A DNA stretch of 10,549 nucleotides from Acidobacteriota bacterium (GTDB lineage Bacteria; Acidobacteriota; Terriglobia; Terriglobales; Acidobacteriaceae), in contig JAJXXG010000802.1 in assembly GCA_021781255.1 (NCBI GenBank), forward strand, positions 1-10,549, in the 5' to 3' direction. The translations under genes and the position numbers were made by a program. How positions within the stretch are numbered: the stretch's first letter is position 1; every line of letters starts with the position of its first letter. This document shows positions 1 to 6,323 of the stretch, piece by piece. The notes below the pieces were generated by a model, which ran no database searches, had not been told where the DNA came from, and saw only the letters and a list, made by a program, of their open reading frames with translations.

Positions 1-1
1 G

Positions 2-3000
2 GGCGTCTGGGTCATTTGCAAGGACATCGCCGAGCGAAAGCAAACCCAGCAGAACTTATCCGCCGCCGTAGAAGCCCTCAGGGTGAGCGAGGCACGCTAT
101 CGCGCCGCATTCCAGACCAGCACCGATGCCATAAACATCATCTGTCTGAGCGATCGGAGGTATGTCGATGTCAACCCGGCATTCTGTGACATCACCGGCT
201 TCCGGCGCGAAGAGGTCATTGGGCGAACACTGCTTGAGGTCGGCATCTGGGCCGATCCCAGCGATGAGGAGAAGGTCGTCGGTTTGCTGCAACGGACCTC
301 AGAAGTTCGCAATCTGGAAATTCAATATCGACGGAAGAACGGGGCGACAATCTGGGGGCTGACTTCGGTGGCGATTATCGAGATCGACGGCCAACCCCAT
401 GCGCTCGCTATCATACGCGACGTCACCGAGCGCAAGCGGGCGGAAATAGCGCTGCGCGAGAGCAGCGACCTGATGCAACTCTTCATCGAGCACGCACCGG
501 TCTCAATTGCCATGTTCGATCGTGAGATGCGCTACCTGGCTGCCAGCCGACAGCATCAGACTGGACTCGGTCTGGCTGGACGAGAGATCGCTGGGCGCTC
601 CCACTATGAGTCATTTCCCAATCTTCCGGAACACTTTAAAGAGGCACATCGCCGCGCCCTGGCGGGAGAGGCAGTGAGCGGCGAAGACCATTTCCCCAAA
701 GAATTGTTTGGCGTCGAAATCTGGAGCCGATGGTCGGTGCATCCCTGGTACACGGGTGCAGGAGCCGTGGGAGGGATCCTTCTCTTCGGAGAGGACATCA
801 CAGAGCGCAAGCGGGCTGAGAAGAATCTGGCCGAGTATCAGGGGAAGCTGGCGGCAGCGCTGGCCAGCATGATGGACGCGGTGTGTATTACCGATGCATC
901 CGGTGAAGCCATCAACTACAACGAGGCCTTCGCGACGTTCCACAGGTTCAGAAGCAAGGCCGAGTGCCCTACGAGTCTCGCAAGGATGCGGGAGCTTGTT
1001 GAGGCGTTCACACCCGATGGCAAAGTGCTGCCGACGGAAGAGCGGGCAGTTTCCAGAGCGCTCCGAGGCGAGACAGCCGTTATGGTCGAATACAACCTGC
1101 GCCGTAGAGATACGGGAGAAACCTGGATAGGAAGCTACAGCTTCAACCCCATCCGCGGCAGCGATGGTTCCATCGCCGGCGCCGTGGTGGTGGCCCGCGA
1201 CATCACCGAGCGCAAGGCCGCACAGGAGGCTCTCCGCGAAGCCGAAGAAAAGTTCCGCGAGATCTTTACGTCCGCACCGGAAGGCATCTTTCGAACCACT
1301 CCGGCAGGGAAAGTCCTGACCCTGAACCCTGCAGGAGCGAAGATGCTGGGTTTTGCATCTCCTGAAGAAGCCGTCTCCACAATCAATGACTCCGCCCATC
1401 AGGTCTGGCTGCACCCGGAAGAGCGCTCCCGCTTCGCGGCACTTCTGGAGCAACGAGGGGAGATCCGTGACTACCCGGCCCGGTACAAGTGCAAGGACGG
1501 GACGCAGATATGGGTCTCACTCACCGCCCGGAAGATATGCGGCGCGGATGGAAAGACGCTCTACTATCAGGGATTCATCGAAGATCTCACTTCGCGCGTG
1601 GCTGCCGAGGAGGCCCGCTGTAAAGCTGAAGAGCGGTTCCGCGAAATCTTCGAGGACGCGCCGGAAGGCATCTTCCAGACATCGCCGGACGGAAGAGCCG
1701 TGACGATGAATCCGGCAGCGGCGGAAATGCTGGGGTACGAATCCGCTGATGAAGGGGTCGCAGCAATTCAGGACGCAGCCCACGACCTGTGGGTTTCCCC
1801 CGAGGAGCGCGCTCGCTTCGTAGCGCTGCTCGAACAGCAAGGAATGGTTCGCGACTACCCGCATCAGTTCAAGCGCAAGGATAGCAAGCTAATATGGGTT
1901 TCCGTCACCGCGAAGAAGATCGCCGGACCCGACGGAAAAACCATCTGCTACCAGGGCTTCACCGAAGACATCACGGAGCAGAAGCTCCTTGAAGCCGCTC
2001 TGCAGGCCAACGCCCGCGAGTTGCAATTGCTCAGCGAAATCAACAACACTCTTGTGCATGCAAAGACCGAAAAGGACCTGCTCAGGGCGTGCTGCCGCAT
2101 CATGGTGGAGACCGGCGGCTACAGCATGGCCTGGGTGGGCTTCGCGGACGAGGGTCCAGGCAAGCCCATCGTCACCGTGGCTCACTATGGTTGCGAGGAG
2201 AGCTTTCTCGAAAGTATCAATCCCACCTTCACATGGGCCGAAACCGAGCACGAAGACGGGCCGGTTTGCCGGTCTCTGCGAACCGGTGAGGTTCACGTTG
2301 AGGAGGACATTTGCGCCGATCCTCTCGTGCATTCCTGGCGCACCGAGACCGTAAAGCGAGGCTACCGCATGGCCATCGCGCTTCCGTTTCGCCTCACAGA
2401 TGGCCTTATCGCCAGCCTTGCGGTCTTTTCAGAGACGCCCCGCATCCGCACCGGCTCAGAACGCAAATTGATGGAGCAAATCGCCTCGGACCTCGCTTAC
2501 GGCATTGCAACCCAGCGTGCGGAGATTGCCAGGGCCCGCCACCAGGAAGACCTCCGCGCCGCTCTGGAGCAGACCATTCACGTGATCGCGGAAACCGTGG
2601 ACCAGCGCGACCCCTACACCGCCGGCCACGAACGCAGAGTCGCCGATCTCTGCGTGCGCATTGCGCAAAAGCTCGGCCTGTCCGCCGATCGCACCCACGG
2701 ACTTCATCTGGCCGCCAGCATCCACGACCTCGGCAAAATCGGCATCCCCGCTGAAATTCTTTCCAAGCCCGGCCTGCTCACTCCTCCGCAGTTCAACCTG
2801 CTCAAGGAGCATGCGCAACTCGGCTACGACATTCTGAAAAATGTCGCCTTCCCGTGGCCGATTGCCGACATAGTCCTGCAACACCACGAGCGCCTCGATG
2901 GCTCCGGCTATCCGCACGGCCTCAAAGCGGACGCCATCTCTTTTGAAGCGCGCATCCTCGCCGTCGCCGATGTGGTCGAGGCCATGAGCTCGCACCGTCC

Positions 3001-3142
3001 CTATCGCGCGGCGCGGGGAGTTGAAGTAGCCCTCGACGAAGTCCTTGCTCAGCGCGGCACGCTCTACGACGCACAGATTGCCGACGCCTGCGCTCGCATC
3101 TTCCGCGAAGACGGCTACGAGTTCCCCGCGCAGGCGGGCTAA
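2..3142 (+). CDS. Multi-PAS/GAF HD-GYP cyclic-di-GMP phosphodiesterase (5' end outside window)
   Basis: This is a signalling protein that probably hydrolyses cyclic-di-GMP. The frame is open from base 2. Its first visible residues (GVWVICKDIAERK) are the end of a PAS domain, so the gene begins left of the window and the GTG at 83 is not its true start. Visible order: PAS tail (2-60), five full PAS domains (about 86-445, 470-820, 830-1220, 1235-1600, 1616-1990), GAF (about 2003-2540), and HD-GYP (2552-3130). PAS ends are marked by D(I/V/L)T(E)RK-type linkers at 23, 419, 794, 1199, 1583 and 1967. The HD-GYP domain looks catalytically intact: His in YTAGHERR (2627), the HD pair in IHDLGKIGIP (2723-2728) and HHERLDGSGYP (2882 on). 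No transmembrane segment, receiver or kinase domain appears in the visible part. PAS domains five and six of the visible set are close tandem copies. The domain assignment is sure; the sensed signals are unknown. Confidence 0.95.
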   Translation, partial: GVWVICKDIAERKQTQQNLSAAVEALRVSEARYRAAFQTSTDAINIICLSDRRYVDVNPAFCDITGFRREEVIGRTLLEVGIWADPSDEEKVVGLLQRTSEVRNLEIQYRRKNGATIWGLTSVAIIEIDGQPHALAIIRDVTERKRAEIALRESSDLMQLFIEHAPVSIAMFDREMRYLAASRQHQTGLGLAGREIAGRSHYESFPNLPEHFKEAHRRALAGEAVSGEDHFPKELFGVEIWSRWSVHPWYTGAGAVGGILLFGEDITERKRAEKNLAEYQGKLAAALASMMDAVCITDASGEAINYNEAFATFHRFRSKAECPTSLARMRELVEAFTPDGKVLPTEERAVSRALRGETAVMVEYNLRRRDTGETWIGSYSFNPIRGSDGSIAGAVVVARDITERKAAQEALREAEEKFREIFTSAPEGIFRTTPAGKVLTLNPAGAKMLGFASPEEAVSTINDSAHQVWLHPEERSRFAALLEQRGEIRDYPARYKCKDGTQIWVSLTARKICGADGKTLYYQGFIEDLTSRVAAEEARCKAEERFREIFEDAPEGIFQTSPDGRAVTMNPAAAEMLGYESADEGVAAIQDAAHDLWVSPEERARFVALLEQQGMVRDYPHQFKRKDSKLIWVSVTAKKIAGPDGKTICYQGFTEDITEQKLLEAALQANARELQLLSEINNTLVHAKTEKDLLRACCRIMVETGGYSMAWVGFADEGPGKPIVTVAHYGCEESFLESINPTFTWAETEHEDGPVCRSLRTGEVHVEEDICADPLVHSWRTETVKRGYRMAIALPFRLTDGLIASLAVFSETPRIRTGSERKLMEQIASDLAYGIATQRAEIARARHQEDLRAALEQTIHVIAETVDQRDPYTAGHERRVADLCVRIAQKLGLSADRTHGLHLAASIHDLGKIGIPAEILSKPGLLTPPQFNLLKEHAQLGYDILKNVAFPWPIADIVLQHHERLDGSGYPHGLKADAISFEARILAVADVVEAMSSHRPYRAARGVEVALDEVLAQRGTLYDAQIADACARIFREDGYEFPAQAG
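1253..2000 (+). repeat. Tandem PAS-domain duplication inside the HD-GYP gene
   Basis: Two consecutive PAS domains align without gaps at a period of 128 codons (384 bases). The first begins FREIFTSAPEGIF (1253) and the second FREIFEDAPEGIF (1637). Hand alignment to the EDLT/EDIT ends gives about 69 identities in 111 positions, far more than between other PAS pairs in the protein. This indicates internal duplication, followed by enough time for third positions and surface residues to diverge. Confidence 0.9.
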
Positions 3143-3190
3143 CCCGCTATCCGCCGCTTCCCTCGGCCACCACCTGCCGTCTGCAACTCT

Positions 3191-3230
3191 CTGTTTCTGA
3201 CACCTGGCCCCCGACAACCGACACCTGTTC
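3191..3230. repeat. Degenerate low-complexity intergenic tract (GACACCTG twice)
   Basis: GACACCTG occurs at 3199-3206 and again at 3220-3227, separated by C-rich CCGACAACC-type words. The tract resembles, in style rather than exact sequence, those at 4268-4299, 8529-8552 and 8638-8676. Confidence 0.45.
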
Positions 3231-3377
3231 CGAGAACCGCCCTCCACAGCCACTCATCCGCCAGGCGCTCAAGTGTTCCGCCATGGATCGGCACCGCAAG
3301 CGTATAAAGCGAGGTTTGTGGCCATTCATCTGGCAAAAGACCTCACGGCCAGTGCGCAGATCGCATTCCGGTGAGAC

Positions 3378-3391
3378 GTGATAGGCATCAC
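3378..3391. promoter_or_regulatory. Candidate CRP/FNR-family operator (GTGAT-N4-ATCAC)
   Basis: A perfect 5-bp palindrome with a 4-base spacer matches the layout of FNR/CRP-family sites (FNR consensus TTGAT-N4-ATCAA). Its centre (3384.5) lies 63 bases before the cytochrome start. A -10-like GATACT at 3415-3420 would place transcription initiation near 3426-3427. That puts the palindrome near -41.5, the usual class II activator position. The spacing agreement is seen in the sequence; the identity of the regulator is inferred. Confidence 0.42.
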
Positions 3392-3414
3392 TGATTGGCA
3401 GCCATCGCCGGTTC

Positions 3415-3420
3415 GATACT
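3415..3420 (+). promoter_or_regulatory. Possible -10 element (GATACT) for the cytochrome gene
   Basis: GATACT matches four of six bases of TATAAT. There is no well-spaced -35 box: TTGGCA at 3395-3400 leaves only 14 bases. This is the pattern expected of an activator-dependent promoter using the palindrome at 3378-3391. The leader before the ribosome binding site would be very short. Confidence 0.3.
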
Positions 3421-3434
3421 GCGGCATCTTACTC

Positions 3435-3439
3435 AGGAG
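3435..3439 (+). promoter_or_regulatory. Ribosome binding site AGGAG for the GTG-started cytochrome
   Basis: AGGAG lies eight bases before the GTG at 3448. It supports that non-ATG start, which also yields a complete signal peptide. Confidence 0.8.
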
Positions 3440-3447
3440 ATCTGCCC

Positions 3448-3849
3448 GTGAATAGTTTCCGCGCACGTATGTTCAGTCCTGCCCTGCTCGTTTTTTTCGT
3501 TCTGGCAGCTGCCGTTCAACCCGCCTTTGCTCAGCAGGCTCATGCCAAGGAGCAGCACCATCAGGCGATTCCAGCCGGGAAAACCTGTTCCAGCTGCCAC
3601 AAGATGACCTATGCCCAATGGAAGGGCAGCCCGCATGGCGCGAACGAAGTCCAATGCACCGTGTGCCATGGCGAGATTACAGCACAGAGTGTCGAGGCCA
3701 CGCCGGCGCTAAGCACATGCGATACCTGTCACTCCGAGAAGGTGGCACAACTGAAGTCTGATCCATTCTTGAAAGGCAAGACGTGTGTGAACTGCCATCA
3801 AATACACACCTTCCTGGCGCACCCAAAGGCGGCCTCGGCAGGCAAGTGA
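3448..3849 (+). CDS. Exported small tetraheme cytochrome c
   Basis: This is a 133-residue periplasmic multiheme cytochrome, an electron carrier whose partner enzyme is unknown. Residues 1-28 form a Sec signal peptide: basic start, hydrophobic LLVFFVLAAAV, probable cleavage after AFA. Four CxxCH haem-attachment motifs follow: CSSCH (47-51), CTVCH (70-74), CDTCH (91-95) and CVNCH (113-117). Additional histidines (H63 in WKGSPHG, H120, H125 and the H37/H38 pair) could be distal ligands for bis-His haems. The CxxCH...W..SPHG...V.C..CHG arrangement resembles the cytochrome c554/NapC-NrfH-like superfamily of small multihaem proteins. The GTG start has a good Shine-Dalgarno at 3435. The gene stands alone: no reductase, quinol dehydrogenase or haem-lyase gene is adjacent. 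A CRP/FNR-like site upstream suggests redox control. The haem count is certain; the physiological role is not known. Confidence 0.93.
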   Translation: MNSFRARMFSPALLVFFVLAAAVQPAFAQQAHAKEQHHQAIPAGKTCSSCHKMTYAQWKGSPHGANEVQCTVCHGEITAQSVEATPALSTCDTCHSEKVAQLKSDPFLKGKTCVNCHQIHTFLAHPKAASAGK

Positions 3850-3966
3850 TAACGATTTCGAGGCGCCGCATTCTCGAACTGAGGGCCGGCGCGATCGCGA
3901 TCGCCGCCCTGGAAACGTGCATCACGTACGACCGGTTGCCCTGAAAACTAGCGGGTGCCCCAGAGC

Positions 3967-4013
3967 CTGTCCTGAGCGGAGTCGAAGGGTCCCGATTTTG
4001 GGACCCGGGACAG
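3967..4013. repeat. Dispersed hairpin repeat, copy 1
   Basis: The element contains the core CCTGAGCGGAGTCGAAGG (3971-3988). It folds as a nested hairpin: outer arms CTGTCC (3967-3972) and GGACAG (4008-4013), inner perfect 7-bp stem GGGTCCC (3987-3993) and GGGACCC (4000-4006) around GATTTT. The core resembles a widespread CCTGAGCGAAGTCGAAGG-type intergenic repeat known from many environmental bacterial genomes. This recognition is from memory and was not searched. Confidence 0.7.
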
Positions 4014-4032
4014 CATGAACTCAAATCATGCT
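4012..4032. repeat. Stem-loop between the two repeat copies
   Basis: A perfect 7-bp inverted repeat, AGCATGA (4012-4018) and TCATGCT (4026-4032), encloses a 7-base loop. It joins repeat copy 1 to copy 2, so the whole block 3967-4080 could fold as three consecutive hairpins. Confidence 0.55.
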
Positions 4033-4034
4033 CC

Positions 4035-4080
4035 GTCATCCTGAGCGAAGGTCGCCGCGGCGGCCGAAGTCGAAGGGCCC
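4035..4080. repeat. Dispersed hairpin repeat, copy 2 with GC-only insert
   Basis: This copy has the same core as copy 1, in the same orientation (TCCTGAGCGAAG...GAAGTCGAAGGG). It carries about 18 extra bases containing a 16-base near-perfect palindrome (4050-4065: seven Watson-Crick pairs and one G-T). The insert is flanked by repeated GAAG. The extra hairpin at the centre of the core suggests a length-variable or self-folding, REP-like element. Confidence 0.68.
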
Positions 4081-4267
4081 GCGGTTGCATTCCGTTTCGC
4101 ACAAGACGGCGCGGCACGGACCTCAACTTCGCGGCCTTCTATCAGGCGCAAGCGGGGCAGCCGGAAGGTGGTGTCGCACCCATTCCAAAAGAACTTGAAA
4201 AGGATAAGACACGCCGCGCACATTATCGGAAAAGCATGTAAACGTTTCTATTGCCCGTTAACCCGCC

Positions 4268-4299
4268 GCTCCCCTGTCCCCTGATCTCTGACCTCTGTT
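4268..4299. repeat. Degenerate CTGATCTCTGACCTCTG tract
   Basis: A pyrimidine-rich run of near-identical words (CCTGTCCCCTGATCTCTG, ACCTCTGTTCTC) lies just upstream of the DUF885 gene. The word CTGATCTCTGA also occurs, on the opposite strand, in the tract after proC (8529-8552). Confidence 0.5.
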
Positions 4300-4338
4300 C
4301 TCTTGCACTACACTCAACTAAAAGGCCAATTCACCCGC

Positions 4339-4344
4339 GAAGGA
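4339..4344 (+). promoter_or_regulatory. Ribosome binding site GAAGGA deciding the TTG start of the peptidase
   Basis: GAAGGA is followed by nine bases and then TTG at 4354. An upstream in-frame TTG at 4303 has no comparable site and would put 17 hydrophilic residues before the signal peptide. Confidence 0.7.
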
Positions 4345-4353
4345 CCTGCTCCC

Positions 4354-6207
4354 TTGAGAAAGAAGACACTATCTGCGGCGGCGGCTGTTGCGACGCTACT
4401 TGCGCTTTTCCTTGTTTTGAGCCCTGCGCCGATCTCTGCTCTGCACGCGCAGAAGCCCGAGCTTTCCGCGATGCAGGCGCCTGTTTCGCCCGCTTCGGCC
4501 GCATCGCTCGCCGACCGGCGCAAGGCGCTGAACGACATCTTCCACGAGTACTGGGAGGGCAGGCTGAAGCGCGACCCCGAGTTTGCCTCGGAGATCGGCG
4601 ACAAGCGGTACAGCGCCCAGATCAGCGACTTGAGCGTGCGCGCGATAAACGACAAGCTGGCCGAAGAGCAGAAACTTCTGATGCAGCTGGCGGCGATTGA
4701 CCCGACGGGGTTCAGCGACGAGGAGAAGACAAGCCAGGACCTGCTGATTCGGCGCTTCGAGATGGACGAGGAGGGCGCGGAATTTAAAGAGTGGGAGATG
4801 CCAATCGACCAGACCGGAGGGTTCTACACCGAGTATCCGCAACTGGCGGCCGAGCTGAGCTTTGACACGGTGAAGGACTACGACGACTGGACGGCGCGGC
4901 TGCACGCACTGCCCACGGCCTTTTCGCAAGAGATGCAGAACATGTCGATCGGCATGGACGACCAGCGCCTGCCGCCAAAGTATCTGCTCGAAAAGGCGCT
5001 GGAGCAGGTGAAGCAACTGGCCGGCCAGAAGCCGGAGGACTCGCCGCTGGCGCTGCCGCTGAAGAAATTTCCCGCATCCATTCCGGCCGCCGAGCAGGAA
5101 CGCATCAGGACGGAGATGCTGGACGCAATCGGCAAGGAAGTGCTGCCGGCGTACCAGCGCTTTGCGCGCTTTCTTGAGGCGAGCTACGTTCCGGCGGGGC
5201 GCACGAAGCCCGGCATCGATGCGCTGCCGGACGGGGCGAAATACTACCGCTTTTTGGTCAGGGAGAGGACCACGACCAACCTGACGCCGGAGCAGATTCA
5301 CCAGATTGGCCTCGACGAAGTGAAGCAAGACGAGGCCGAAATGCTGGCCATCGCCGAGAAGCTGGGGTTCAAGGACCTGGCCAGCTTTCGCGCCAGTTTG
5401 AAGAGCAATCCGAAGCTGCACGGGGCCTCGCCCGCCGCGCTGCTGGAGGCGTATCGCGGGTATCTGAAGCCGATGCAGGCCAAGCTGCCGGAACTGTTTG
5501 GGCGCTTGCCCAAGGCGCCGTTTGAGGTGGTTGCGGTGCCCGCTTACGCTGAGAAGTCCGCGGCACCGGCCTACTACCAGGCAGGCACGCCGGACGGCAG
5601 CCGGCCGGGGCGGCTGTTTATCAATACTTACGACGCTGCCAACCGGAACCTTTATGCAGTGGAGGCGATTGCGTATCACGAAGGGATTCCCGGCCATCAC
5701 CTGCAGATTTCGCTTGCGCAGGAGCTGACAGGGCTGCCGGAGTTTCGCAGATACGGCGGCTACACGGCCTACGTGGAGGGTTGGGGACTCTACGCCGAGC
5801 ACCTGGGCAAAGATGCGGGGTTCTACCAGGATCCGTATTCCGACTACGGACGCCTCGAGGCCGACGAGTGGCGGGCGATCCGGCTGGTGGTGGATACGGG
5901 CGTGCACTCCCAGCACTGGACCCGCGACCAGATGGTGCAGTATTTCCACGACCACTCGAACATCGACGAACCCAGCATCCAATCCGAAGTCGACCGGTAT
6001 ATTGCGTGGCCGGCGCAGGCGCTGTCCTACAAGATCGGCGAATTGAAGATTCTGGAGCTGAGGGAGCGGGCGCGGAAGGCGCTGGGCGACAAGTTCGATC
6101 TGCGCGCATTTCACGATGAGGTGCTGGGGGCGGGAGCCCTGCCGCTGGACGTGCTGGAGTCGCGGATGGATGCGTGGATTGCGGCGCAAAGGAGCGCGGG
6201 GAGCTGA
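4354..6207 (+). CDS. Secreted DUF885-family zinc metallopeptidase
   Basis: This is a 617-residue exported peptidase-like protein of the DUF885 family, probably acting in the periplasm or outside the cell on peptides. I chose the TTG at 4354. It follows GAAGGA and gives a textbook signal peptide: MRKK, a hydrophobic stretch rich in A and L (8-22), and likely cleavage after ALHA at residue 32. The metal-site motif HEGIPGHH is at residues 442-449 (codons from 5677). The conserved downstream YVEGWGLYAE, with candidate ligand E475, matches the family pattern. Length is normal for the family and the frame is intact. The gene precedes another secreted protein by 116 bases. Substrate specificity is not established for most members. 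An open frame of similar length on the - strand (4396-6189) is a codon-usage shadow. Confidence 0.93.
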   Translation: MRKKTLSAAAAVATLLALFLVLSPAPISALHAQKPELSAMQAPVSPASAASLADRRKALNDIFHEYWEGRLKRDPEFASEIGDKRYSAQISDLSVRAINDKLAEEQKLLMQLAAIDPTGFSDEEKTSQDLLIRRFEMDEEGAEFKEWEMPIDQTGGFYTEYPQLAAELSFDTVKDYDDWTARLHALPTAFSQEMQNMSIGMDDQRLPPKYLLEKALEQVKQLAGQKPEDSPLALPLKKFPASIPAAEQERIRTEMLDAIGKEVLPAYQRFARFLEASYVPAGRTKPGIDALPDGAKYYRFLVRERTTTNLTPEQIHQIGLDEVKQDEAEMLAIAEKLGFKDLASFRASLKSNPKLHGASPAALLEAYRGYLKPMQAKLPELFGRLPKAPFEVVAVPAYAEKSAAPAYYQAGTPDGSRPGRLFINTYDAANRNLYAVEAIAYHEGIPGHHLQISLAQELTGLPEFRRYGGYTAYVEGWGLYAEHLGKDAGFYQDPYSDYGRLEADEWRAIRLVVDTGVHSQHWTRDQMVQYFHDHSNIDEPSIQSEVDRYIAWPAQALSYKIGELKILELRERARKALGDKFDLRAFHDEVLGAGALPLDVLESRMDAWIAAQRSAGS

Positions 6208-6252
6208 GCCGCTGCGAAAGAAGTGCTCCCGGCATGATATTCTTTGCAGTTC

Positions 6253-6276
6253 CCCTATAGGGCGGTCGAGGCCGCC
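6253..6276. repeat. Palindrome CCCTATAGGG and adjoining small hairpin
   Basis: CCCTATAGGG (6253-6262) is a perfect 10-base palindrome. It overlaps a hairpin with arms GGCGG (6261-6265) and CCGCC (6272-6276). Both lie in the 116-base gap between the two secreted-protein genes. They could be an operator or a processing/termination structure; nothing in the sequence decides this. Confidence 0.3.
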
Positions 6277-6323
6277 AATATTTTGCTGCCGTTGCGGGTT
6301 AAGCAGCGGCTGAAGAGGGTTTT

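Larger units (their letters stand above)
3143..3447. other. Intergenic region upstream of the tetraheme cytochrome
   Basis: This gap of about 305 bases shows no convincing gene. The left part (about 3188-3230) is a low-complexity tract in which the word GACACCTG occurs twice (3199-3206 and 3220-3227) among CCGACAACC-like words. It belongs to the same style of degenerate repeat seen elsewhere in the window. The right part holds the CRP/FNR-like palindrome and a plausible -10 element for the cytochrome gene. A short ATG frame at 3283-3381 encodes a very basic 32-residue peptide with no ribosome binding site, and I do not call it. Confidence 0.6.
3850..4353. other. Long intergenic region with dispersed repeats
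   Basis: These roughly 500 bases hold no gene I can support. In order there are: a 6-bp inverted repeat TTCGAG/CTCGAA (3857-3878) just after the cytochrome stop, possibly a weak terminator but without a T run; the self-complementary GCGATCGCGATCGC (3891-3904); the two repeat copies at 3967-4080; a frame ending at a TAA at 4239-4241 whose last 40 or so codons look faintly protein-like; and a low-complexity CTGATCTCTGACCTCTG tract (4268-4299). The peptidase's ribosome binding site follows. I could not identify a convincing promoter for the peptidase. Confidence 0.6.

Noticed and set aside
611..1453. 280-codon and other open frames antisense to the PAS domains
   Set aside because: The + strand encodes clear PAS motifs throughout; the antisense translations have none.
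2456..3253. 265-codon open frame antisense to the HD-GYP domain
   Set aside because: It mirrors the conserved HD-GYP coding sequence and has no recognisable domain or start signal.
3283..3381. Short ATG frame encoding a basic 32-residue peptide
   Set aside because: No ribosome binding site, arginine-rich low-information sequence, and it overlaps the proposed operator.
3405..3425. GGTTCGATAC resembling a tRNA T-loop
   Set aside because: The flanking bases do not form a T stem, and no acceptor, D or anticodon arms can be assembled upstream.
3891..3904. GCGATCGCGATCGC palindrome resembling the HIP1 octamer of cyanobacteria
   Set aside because: A single occurrence in GC-rich intergenic DNA; HIP1 significance depends on genome-wide abundance, and nothing else suggests a cyanobacterium.
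3967..4080. CRISPR or attachment-site interpretation of the repeat block
   Set aside because: Only two unequal copies with internal hairpins, no regular spacers, no cas genes and no integrase or tRNA nearby.
4396..6189. 597-codon open frame on the - strand opposite the peptidase
   Set aside because: Its frame tracks the GC-rich codon positions of the DUF885 gene, and the translation is Arg/Leu/Gln-rich with no motifs. It is a shadow frame.
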